From Streptomyces justiciae (GTDB taxonomy: Bacteria; Actinomycetota; Actinomycetes; Streptomycetales; Streptomycetaceae): a stretch of 64,000 nt of DNA. Below the pieces are notes generated by a model that had not been told where the DNA came from, ran no database searches, and saw only the letters and a program-made list of their open reading frames with translations. The position numbers and the translations under genes were made by a program. The stretch's first letter is position 1, and each line of letters starts with the position of its first letter. The stretch is from NCBI RefSeq assembly GCF_015163075.1, contig NZ_JADDXU010000006.1, positions 461,499 to 525,498 on the forward strand, read 5' to 3'. Below, one piece after another: positions 41,974 to 48,851 of the stretch.

Positions 41974-43299
41974 ATGGCAAGCGAGGAAACCCGGACGACG
42001 ACGTCCCCGCACATACGAAGCTCGGCGACCGGCGAGACCCCGAAACCGGCCACGCGCGCGTGGACGACACGGCTGCTCGTGCTCGGCATCGTGCTGGCCG
42101 CCGTCAACCTCCGCCCCGCCATCACCAGCCTCGGCGCCCTCCTGGAGGAGGTCCGCGACGGACTCGGCATGAGCGGCAGCGTCGCCGGGCTCCTCACCTC
42201 CGTGCCCCCGCTGTGCTTCGCCGTCTTCGGCGTCATGGCCCCCCGCCTCGCCCGCCGCTTCGGCCCGGGCGCGGTCGTCTGCGCCGGCATGGCCGCCATC
42301 ACCGCGGGCCTGCTGATCCGGCCCTACGTCGGGGGCACCGCCGGCTTCCTGGCCGCCAGCGCCCTCGCCCTCATGGGCATCGCCGTCAGCAACGTCCTGA
42401 TGCCGGTCATCGTCAAGCGCTGGTTCCCCGACCGGGTCGGCTCCATGACCGGCCTGTACTCGATGGCCCTGGCCCTCGGCACCTCCACGGCCGCCGCGGC
42501 GACCGTCCCGGTGACCGACCTGCTGGGCGGCAGCTGGCAGACCGGCCTCGCGGTGTGGGCGGGCCTGGCCGCCGTCGCCGTACTGCCGTGGATCCCGTTC
42601 GTACGGCAGCGGGACGGCGTACGACAGGACGACGGCGTACGGCAGGGAGGCGTCGTACGGCAGCAGGGTGCGGCCCCCGCCGGGCAGGCGCCCGCGCGTG
42701 AAGAGCGGCCCGCGCTGCGGATCACCCGGAGCCGCACCGCCTGGGCGCTCGCCGTCTTCTTCGGCCTCCAGGCCACCGCCGCCTACATCACGATGGGCTG
42801 GATGCCGCAGGTCTTCCGGGACGCGGGCGTGCCCGCGAGCACGGCGGGACTGCTGCTGGCCGTCACGATGGTGATGGGCGTACCGCTCGCCTTCGTCATC
42901 CCGCGCGTGGCCACCCGGCTACCGCACCAGGGCCCGATCGTGCTCGTGCTCGGCGTCTGCGGCCTCGTGGGCTACGCCGGGCTGTACCTCGCGCCGGCCG
43001 CCGGAGCCTGGGTCTGGGCCCTGCTCCTCGGCGTCTCCAACTGCTCCTTCCCGCTGGCCCTCACCATGGTCGGCATGCGGGCCAGGAGCGGCGCGGGCGT
43101 CGCCCAGCTGTCCGCCTTCGCACAGAGCACCGGCTACCTGATCTCCATCCCCGGGCCGCTCCTCGTGGGCGTGCTCTACCAGCACAGCGGCGGCTGGGGG
43201 CTGCCGATCGCCCTCATGGCCGGGCTGATGATCCCGCAGATGGTCGTGGGCGTCCTCGCCGGGCGCGATCGCACGGTCGAGGAGGAAGCGGCCCGCTGA
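41974..43299 (+). CDS. MFS transporter, CynX/NimT family
   Basis: A 441-residue, 12-helix major facilitator. LLVLGIVLAAVNLRPAITSLGALL is the NimT/CynX signature (NLRPA near helix 1). The cytosolic loop between helices 6 and 7 contains an 18-bp DNA repeat (VRQRDG, VRQDDG, VRQGGV, VRQQGA). The substrate is not known; cyanate, 2-nitroimidazole and fosmidomycin are exported by relatives. Start ATG 41974 is downstream of the palindrome. A 38-residue membrane protein gene follows 48 bases later. Confidence 0.9.
   Translation: MASEETRTTTSPHIRSSATGETPKPATRAWTTRLLVLGIVLAAVNLRPAITSLGALLEEVRDGLGMSGSVAGLLTSVPPLCFAVFGVMAPRLARRFGPGAVVCAGMAAITAGLLIRPYVGGTAGFLAASALALMGIAVSNVLMPVIVKRWFPDRVGSMTGLYSMALALGTSTAAAATVPVTDLLGGSWQTGLAVWAGLAAVAVLPWIPFVRQRDGVRQDDGVRQGGVVRQQGAAPAGQAPAREERPALRITRSRTAWALAVFFGLQATAAYITMGWMPQVFRDAGVPASTAGLLLAVTMVMGVPLAFVIPRVATRLPHQGPIVLVLGVCGLVGYAGLYLAPAAGAWVWALLLGVSNCSFPLALTMVGMRARSGAGVAQLSAFAQSTGYLISIPGPLLVGVLYQHSGGWGLPIALMAGLMIPQMVVGVLAGRDRTVEEEAAR
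42601..42672 (+). repeat. Four-copy 18-bp tandem repeat in the MFS loop
   Basis: Units begin GTACGGCAG or GTACGACAG at 42601, 42619, 42637 and 42655 and encode VRQ-containing hexapeptides in the loop between helices 6 and 7. The repeat keeps the reading frame. Confidence 0.85.
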
Positions 43300-43347
43300 C
43301 CCCACCCCGACGGGGCCGGTGGCGGACGGGGGTGCGAGACTTGCCGC

Positions 43348-43464
43348 ATGCCAGTGCTCGACCCGAACCCCCAGAACGGCCAGAAGAAGATGCTGCTCGT
43401 CTTCGGCTCGTTCCTCGCCATCTTCGTGATCATCGCCGTCATCGCGACGATCGCCTCGCCGTGA
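43348..43464 (+). CDS. Tiny transporter-associated membrane protein (SGM_5486 type), 38 aa
   Basis: MPVLDPNPQNGQKKM is followed by one hydrophobic helix LLVFGSFLAIFVIIAVIATIA and the stop. Short single-span proteins of this kind lie directly downstream of NimT-type MFS genes in streptomycetes and have been named transporter-associated. The position and size match. It begins 48 bases after the MFS stop, and its own stop codon begins a tandem repeat. Confidence 0.75.
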   Translation: MPVLDPNPQNGQKKMLLVFGSFLAIFVIIAVIATIASP

Positions 43465-43551
43465 GCCCGGGGCCCTCGTGAGCGCGTGAGTCCGGGGCCT
43501 TCGTGACCGTGAGCCGGGGCCCTTGTGACCGGTGAGCCCGTCGCCCGGGGG
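43461..43551. repeat. Degenerate tandem repeat (23-25 bp) starting at the small ORF's stop codon
   Basis: Units beginning GTGAG occur at 43461, 43486, 43509 and 43532 and contain CCGGGGCC; the first includes the TGA of the tiny membrane-protein gene. The rest of 43552-43705 has a GGGGTTATCCCC stretch and no gene. Confidence 0.7.
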
Positions 43552-43705
43552 CCGTGGTGGGGTTATCCCCCCATCCCCTAGGGGGCCGGTCTCAGGGTCA
43601 ACTGGGTGGATCACCGGATGGGTTGGGGGCCGCCGAATCCGTACCTTCGAGATGTGGCCGCGACCGAGCGGACCACCGGCCCACTCGGAGAGACGCGGAG
43701 GCACC

Positions 43706-43912
43706 ATGTCGGCCCCATCGCACACCCCGCCCCACCCGGCGACCCGGGGTCGCGCCGACATCCGGCTGCCCTGGTGGGCCCTCGCCCTGCCGACGCTCGC
43801 CTTCATCACCCTGCTCGCGCTGATACTCAACCCGGCCGACGCGCAGGCCGCCGCGGGCGACCCGGCGATCACCCACCTCTTCGAGCGCATACAGCAGCTG
43901 GCCGCGCGCTGA
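43706..43912 (+). CDS. Small membrane protein, 68 aa
   Basis: Disordered His/Pro/Arg-rich N-terminus, then one hydrophobic segment (RLPWWALALPTLAFITLLALIL) and a short amphipathic tail (TLHLFERIQQLAAR-like). The ATG has GGAG 5 bases before it. No family was recognised. Its conserved-looking helix with WW at the interface is typical of small bacterial membrane regulators, but that is inference. An upstream in-frame extension is possible. Confidence 0.55.
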   Translation: MSAPSHTPPHPATRGRADIRLPWWALALPTLAFITLLALILNPADAQAAAGDPAITHLFERIQQLAAR

Positions 43913-44012
43913 CCGGCCCGGATTCCCCGGCCCGCGGTGATCGCCCGGCACTGCCGGAGCCGCATGTCAACTCCCTGCGCCCCATGGCCTGTTTCATGCG
44001 AAGCTGGGTCCC

Positions 44013-44531
44013 ATGAGCGTCGCAGAACCCCGCAGGATTGTCCTTTTCCGGCATGCGAAAGCCGACTGGCCACAGGTGTCCGACCATGAGCGACCGCTTG
44101 CCGAGCGGGGGCGCATGGACGCGGCCGTGGCAGGGCGGAAGCTGGCCGACTCCGACATCACCCTCGACCTGGCCCTGTGCTCCACGGCGATCCGGACCCG
44201 TGAGACATGGAAGCTCGCCGTGCACGAACTCGCGCACCGGCCGAAAACCGTCTATGAGGAGCGGGTCTACGAGGCCTCTCCCGGCGAGCTCATCGCCGTG
44301 CTCAACGAGAACCCGGACGACGCCCAGAACGTCGTCCTGATCGGCCACAACCCCGGGGTGCAGGGTCTCGCCGAGATCCTGGCGGGCGCGGCCGAGGGCG
44401 ACGCCCGCGAGCGGATGAGCCGCCGCGGCTTCCCGGCCGCCGCATTCGCGGTCCTGTCCTTCACCGGTTCCTGGAAGAGCCTGGAGCCGGGCGTGGCCAC
44501 CCTCCTCGACTACTGGGCACCCTCGGAATGA
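44013..44531 (+). CDS. SixA-type histidine phosphatase
   Basis: A 172-residue phosphoglycerate-mutase-like protein. RRIVLFRHAKADWP is the RHG-type catalytic motif (RHA), ERPLAERGRMDAA the substrate loop, LALCSTAIRTRETW the arginine block, and VVLIGHNPGVQGL holds the second catalytic His. SixA removes phosphate from phospho-histidine proteins; in actinomycetes the target is unknown. A perfect 16-bp hairpin separates it from convergent serB. Confidence 0.9.
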   Translation: MSVAEPRRIVLFRHAKADWPQVSDHERPLAERGRMDAAVAGRKLADSDITLDLALCSTAIRTRETWKLAVHELAHRPKTVYEERVYEASPGELIAVLNENPDDAQNVVLIGHNPGVQGLAEILAGAAEGDARERMSRRGFPAAAFAVLSFTGSWKSLEPGVATLLDYWAPSE

Positions 44532-44550
44532 TCCGCACCGCCTCATGACG

Positions 44551-44587
44551 GTGAGGGCCCGGCACCGTGGAGGTGCCGGGCCCTCAC
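44551..44587. terminator. Bidirectional terminator between sixA-like gene and serB
   Basis: A perfect 16-bp stem (44551-44566 with 44572-44587), loop GTGGA, between two convergent genes, 20 bases after one stop and 17 before the other. Confidence 0.85.
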
Positions 44588-44604
44588 TGGATGATCAGGA
44601 GGTC

Positions 44605-45816
44605 TCAGAGCAGCTCGTCGTGGGTGTCCGCCGCCTCGACCTCTTCGCGGGTGACGCCGAGCAGATAGAGGACGGTGTCCAGGAACGGCACGTTCACCGC
44701 GGTGTGCGCGGCCTCCCGCACCACCGGCTTAGCGTTGAAGGCGACACCGAGGCCGGCCGCGTTGAGCATGTCCAGGTCGTTGGCACCGTCGCCGATGGCC
44801 ACGGTCTGCGACAGCGGCACCCCCGCCTCGGCGGCGAACCGGCGCAGCAGCCGCGCCTTGCCGGCCCGGTCCACGATCTCGCCGGTGACCCGCCCGGTGA
44901 GCTTGCCGTCGACGATCTCCAGGGTGTTGGCCTGGGCGAAGTCCAGCCCGAGCCGCTCCTTCAGATCGTCGGTGACCTGGGTGAACCCGCCGGAGACGAC
45001 GCCGACTTGGTAGCCGAGGCGCTTGAGAGTGCGGATGAGGGTGCGGGCGCCGGGGGTCAGCCGTACCTCGGCGCGCACCTTCTCGACGACGGACGCGTCA
45101 AGCCCCTTCAGCAGGGCCACGCGTGCGTGCAGCGACTGCTCGAAGTCCAGCTCGCCGCGCATCGCGGCCGCCGTCACCTCGGCGACCTTGTCCTCGCAGC
45201 CGGCGTGCGCCGCGAACAGCTCGATGACCTCGTCCTGGATCAGCGTGGAGTCCACGTCCATGACGACGAGACGCTGGGCGCGCCGGTGCAGCCCGGCCGC
45301 GACGACGGCGACGTCCACGCCGAGCGCGGCGGCGTCGGTCACCAGCGCGGTGCGCAGCGGCTCGGTCTCGACACCGGACACCGCGAACTCCACGGCTGTC
45401 ACCGGGTACTTGGCGAGCCGGAAGATACGGTCGATGTTGCCGCCGGCCTTGGTGATCCGGGCGGCGATCGCGGCCGTGGCCTCCGCGGTGAGCGGGTGCC
45501 CGAGCACGGTGACCAGGGAGCGGCCGTGGCCACGGGGGCGGTTGTCGCCGAGGCCGGAGATGATCTCCGCCTGCATCTTCACCGACTCCGCCCAGCTGTG
45601 GACGGTCGACCGCAGATCGCCCTCGAGCCCGCGCGGCGGCTCGGTCACGAGCGCGCACAGCACCATCCGGCCACGGGTGACGACCTGCTCGATGTCGACG
45701 ACGTCGACAGAGTAGGCGGCGAGGGTGTCGAAGAGACCGGCCGTGATGCCCGGCTTGTCCTTGCCGAAGATCTTGACGAGAAGAGTGGGTACGTCGGAGG
45801 TCTGCGAAGCGCTCAT
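44605..45816 (-). CDS. serB: Phosphoserine phosphatase SerB
   Basis: A 403-residue protein. Two ACT-like domains (residues about 10-85 and 100-175: TLLVKIFGKDKPGITAGLFDTLAAYSVDVVDI...; SLVTVLGHPLTAEATAAIAARITKAGGNIDRIF) precede a HAD phosphatase. Asp187 and Asp189 of VVMDVDSTLIQDEVIE are the catalytic pair; GVVSGGFTQVTDDLK and AIGDGANDLDML are the other HAD motifs. It catalyses the last step of serine synthesis; ACT domains suggest serine feedback. The coding direction opposes the sixA-like gene. Confidence 0.95.
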   Translation of the reverse strand: MSASQTSDVPTLLVKIFGKDKPGITAGLFDTLAAYSVDVVDIEQVVTRGRMVLCALVTEPPRGLEGDLRSTVHSWAESVKMQAEIISGLGDNRPRGHGRSLVTVLGHPLTAEATAAIAARITKAGGNIDRIFRLAKYPVTAVEFAVSGVETEPLRTALVTDAAALGVDVAVVAAGLHRRAQRLVVMDVDSTLIQDEVIELFAAHAGCEDKVAEVTAAAMRGELDFEQSLHARVALLKGLDASVVEKVRAEVRLTPGARTLIRTLKRLGYQVGVVSGGFTQVTDDLKERLGLDFAQANTLEIVDGKLTGRVTGEIVDRAGKARLLRRFAAEAGVPLSQTVAIGDGANDLDMLNAAGLGVAFNAKPVVREAAHTAVNVPFLDTVLYLLGVTREEVEAADTHDELL

Positions 45817-45860
45817 GGTGGACCCACCGTATCCGGCACGCAGTGCCTTCCGCCCCTGAG

Positions 45861-45875
45861 GTCCGCCTGGCGGAC
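45861..45875. promoter_or_regulatory. Palindrome between serB and the streptophobe gene
   Basis: GTCCGCC-T-GGCGGAC is a perfect inverted repeat in the 122-base gap upstream of serB. It could be an operator or an upstream hairpin; both neighbours read on the minus strand. Confidence 0.3.
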
Positions 45876-45938
45876 AGGGAACACTCGGTGTCGTTCAGAT
45901 GGATCGAATCTTACGCGCCGCCCCACGGCCCCGCGGAG

Positions 45939-48626
45939 TCACCTCCGCCCCTTGGGCCTGCCGGGCGGGGGAGGAGGCGGGGGCGGCGGAGGCGGAGGCG
46001 GCGGCGTCCCCTCACCGGGCGCCGACGGAGGCTTCCGCGAGGGCGGCCGCATCGGCCGCACCATGGTGGGCGCGCCGTACACGTCGTCCCCGGCGGGGGG
46101 CGACTCGTCAGCCGGGTCGCCGTCGTCGGCCGTGCGCCCATCATCAGGCCGACCACCGGGCTGACCTCGGTCCCCGGTCCGCCCGCCAGGCTGCCCGGCG
46201 TCACCTCCTGGCTCCCCGGGACGTGGACGTCCAGGTGCGTGTGGTGAGCCGTACTGCGGCCGTGAGCCGCCGGGCCCGGCGTCCGCCACCCCCGCACCAC
46301 GCCCGCCGGGCGGCCGTGCGTCCTCCGGGCCTCGCAGCTCCTCCGGCACACGCAGGTACGGATTGGTGTCAGGATTCGGCGGCCGATACGGCACACCCGG
46401 CACATACGGCCCAGCCTCGCCCGAGCCTCCGCCGGGTCCCGCCTCACCCGAGCCTCCATCCGGCCCCGCCTCGCCTGAGGGTCCACGCGGCCCCGCCTCG
46501 TCCGTGGCCCCACCCGGCCCCGCCCCGGAAGCCGCCCCCTGACCCGCGCCAGAAGCCGAAGCTCCACCCGGCCCCGCATGCGAAGCCCCGCCGTGACCGG
46601 CGTAGGGCCCAGTTCCACCTTCGCGCGACCACTCCCCGCCCTCACCGGCGTAGGGCCCAGTTCCACCTTCGCGCGACCACTCCCCGCCCTCACCGGCATA
46701 CGGCCCAGCCCTACCGCCACGCGACCAGCCCCCGCCCTCACCGGCGTGCGCCCCAGCCCCGCCTCCGCGCGACCAGTCCCCGCCCCCACCGGCGTGCGAC
46801 CCAGCCCCACCTTCGCGCGACCGGCCCCCGCCCTCACCGGCATAAGGCCCAGCCCCACCCTCACGCGGCCACGCCCCACCCGTACCGGCCCCCGCTGCCC
46901 CGGCGCCACCGCTCACCCCCGAAGCTCCACCCCCACCCGCATACGGCCCCGCCCAGGACGACCCGCCCCCATCCGGCCCAGCCCCCGACCGCCCGGCATA
47001 CGGCCCCGGCACACTTCCCGAAGCCACCGCGACCCCAGAGCCGCCCCCACCCCCCGAACCTCCCGCAACCCCCGCCAAGTCACCCAGTGCCAGCGCAGCC
47101 GCCCGCTGCCCAGCCGCGCCCGTCGCCCGTGCCAGCAGGGCCCCTGCTGCGCCCGCTCCCGCGCCCCACAAGGCGCCCAGGAGCAGGGCCATGCCGAGGT
47201 GGCCGTGGAGTTCGATGCCGGCGCCGAACGCGTCGAAGCCCAGGACCGACAGCGAGGCGTCCACCGACACCTCCGTCAGCCAGGCGAGCAACGGCAACGC
47301 CAACGCCGTCACCAACCCCAGCCGCAGCGCACAGCGCCCGGCAAAGCCGAGGACACCCGGATCACGTACGTACGAGGCACCCGCACCCGCACCCGGGCCC
47401 GCACCCGCACCCGCACCCGCACTCGCCCCCGGGCCCGCACCCGCACCCACACTCGCCCCCGGGCCCGCACTCGCGAACGCACCCGAACCCGCTCCCGCCC
47501 CCTTCACCACCACCCCCACCGGCGTCCGCACCGCCGCCAGCACCCCCGCCAGCAGCATCATCACGGCCGCCGCGACCGCCAACAGCCAGACTCGGCCGTC
47601 GAGTTCGGCGAGGCGGGAGAGGGAGACGGACTCGTCGCGTTCGGAGCTGAGGAGGTCGTCCAGGGGGTGGGGGAGGAAGGCGGTCAGGGGGCCCGTCGCG
47701 CGGCCGTCCCACGGGACGAACAGGCCGATCGGGATGCCCAGCCAGGTGCCGTTGGGCGTGCCCAGCAGCGCCGCGCCCGCGATCCGCTTCGGGTGGTCGT
47801 CGCCGATCGCCGCGTACGCCGCCGCCGCGAGCCCCGCCGCGACCGCGAGCAGGAACACCGTCACCAGGGCGGACACGGCCGGGCGGACCACCCGGTGCAC
47901 GGCCTCCAGGCCGCGGGGGAGGGGCGTACGGCGAGACGCCAGCAGGGCGATCAGCAGGATGCCCGCCGACCAGCCAAGACCGCCCAGCAGCGTCGGCACC
48001 GTGTCCACGGTGAAGCCGACCGCTGCCTTCGCGTCGACCAGGTCGCCGATCTGGTCCGGCAGCAGCCCTCCGATGTCCCCGACGTCACCGAGCCCGGGGA
48101 TCTCCAGGCCACCGCCCCCGCCCCCGCCGCCGGGCAGCTTGTCGAGGCCGAGCGCGCCGCCGTCGATCGTGATGACATCGTGCCCCGCCCAGGCCAGCCC
48201 GCCCAGCGTGGCGACGAAGAGGACGACCACCGCGCCCGCGCGCGCGAGGAGTTCGGCCGGTGCGATCACAACTCCCGCCGACCGCAGGGATCGTAGGAAG
48301 AACCATGACAAAAGGAGCGCGCCGACCAGGCTCACCCCCAGTGGCGTGATCTCGATGGCGGTCGCCGCCTCCGCGCCGGTGAGTCCAAAAGCGGACACGT
48401 CGCCGGACGGCGTCACCGAACCACCCGCCCCAAGGGCCACCACCGCCGCGGTCATCGGGCCCAGCGAGGCCGTCGCGTCCGCCCCCAGCAGATGCAGCCC
48501 GAGCGCCGCGACGCCGGCCATGCCGATCAACGCCCAGCTCACGGCGACGACCGCGGTCAGCAGGATGTCTCCCCACGGCGGCTTCGCGCCGTACTTCGTG
48601 GTCTCGACGTTCGTGGACACACTCAT
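45939..48626 (-). CDS. Streptophobe family membrane protein with long low-complexity C-terminal tail
   Basis: About 895 residues. The N-terminal ~540 residues have roughly ten hydrophobic segments starting MSVSTNVETTKYGAKPPWGDILLTAVVAVSW, which is the streptophobe family as I know it (function unknown). The remaining ~350 residues are Gly/Ala/Ser/Pro-rich, with a 16-residue repeat (GPYAGEGGEWSREGGT-like, 5-6 copies), a Gly-Glu/Ala-Gly tract, and a C-terminal run of 14 prolines before GRPKGRR. Hexanucleotide and 48-bp DNA repeats underlie these. The tail looks disordered and probably extracellular or cytosolic; orientation was not determined. Confidence 0.8.
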   Translation of the reverse strand: MSVSTNVETTKYGAKPPWGDILLTAVVAVSWALIGMAGVAALGLHLLGADATASLGPMTAAVVALGAGGSVTPSGDVSAFGLTGAEAATAIEITPLGVSLVGALLLSWFFLRSLRSAGVVIAPAELLARAGAVVVLFVATLGGLAWAGHDVITIDGGALGLDKLPGGGGGGGGLEIPGLGDVGDIGGLLPDQIGDLVDAKAAVGFTVDTVPTLLGGLGWSAGILLIALLASRRTPLPRGLEAVHRVVRPAVSALVTVFLLAVAAGLAAAAYAAIGDDHPKRIAGAALLGTPNGTWLGIPIGLFVPWDGRATGPLTAFLPHPLDDLLSSERDESVSLSRLAELDGRVWLLAVAAAVMMLLAGVLAAVRTPVGVVVKGAGAGSGAFASAGPGASVGAGAGPGASAGAGAGAGPGAGAGASYVRDPGVLGFAGRCALRLGLVTALALPLLAWLTEVSVDASLSVLGFDAFGAGIELHGHLGMALLLGALWGAGAGAAGALLARATGAAGQRAAALALGDLAGVAGGSGGGGGSGVAVASGSVPGPYAGRSGAGPDGGGSSWAGPYAGGGGASGVSGGAGAAGAGTGGAWPREGGAGPYAGEGGGRSREGGAGSHAGGGGDWSRGGGAGAHAGEGGGWSRGGRAGPYAGEGGEWSREGGTGPYAGEGGEWSREGGTGPYAGHGGASHAGPGGASASGAGQGAASGAGPGGATDEAGPRGPSGEAGPDGGSGEAGPGGGSGEAGPYVPGVPYRPPNPDTNPYLRVPEELRGPEDARPPGGRGAGVADAGPGGSRPQYGSPHAPGRPRPGEPGGDAGQPGGRTGDRGQPGGRPDDGRTADDGDPADESPPAGDDVYGAPTMVRPMRPPSRKPPSAPGEGTPPPPPPPPPPPPPPGRPKGRR
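45968..46009 (+). repeat. Proline-codon run encoding about 14 Pro residues at the streptophobe C-terminus
   Basis: On the minus strand this region is a run of CCN codons giving PPPP-type sequence directly before the basic C-terminal GRPKGRR. It is visible on the plus strand as GGAGGCGG-type units. Long Pro runs may need EF-P to be translated. Confidence 0.6.
46590..46885. repeat. 48-bp minisatellite in the streptophobe tail, 5-6 copies
   Basis: Units of 48 bases encode 16 residues such as GGTGPYAGEGGEWSRE, GRAGPYAGEGGEWSRE and GGAGAHAGEGGGWSRG. Two neighbouring copies at about 46617 and 46665 are nearly identical, so the array is recent or still being homogenised. Confidence 0.8.
47380..47490. 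repeat. GCACCC-type hexanucleotide repeat in the streptophobe gene
   Basis: The run is made of CGCACCCGCACC units with scattered GGGCCC variations and encodes Gly-Ala repeats (GAGAGPGASAGAGAGAG). It lies in the linker between membrane segments. Confidence 0.75.
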
Positions 48627-48851
48627 GGCAGACCCCCCGATCCGCGGCGCGGCGATCGCCGCGCATGTCCCCCTCGCGTGGATTACCACTCTCCGGGTCG
48701 GTTTCAACCCCGTCAACGGGACCGGTCGATGCGTACGTGCGTGGTCTTCACAAGGCCCGACTTTCGGTCAGGGGGCCGAGCCTGAAATAGTTCCCGACGA
48801 TGTTCGACATCCCTAGACTCCCTGTGTTGGGGGTAACTCGGGGGACTACTC

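Noticed and set aside
43465..43705. Additional small gene in the repeat-rich gap
   Set aside because: The short frames are composed of the tandem repeat, lack ribosome sites, and have no conserved-looking product.
46600..46880. Repeat array considered as CRISPR
   Set aside because: Units are contiguous, have no unique spacers and encode protein in frame on the minus strand.
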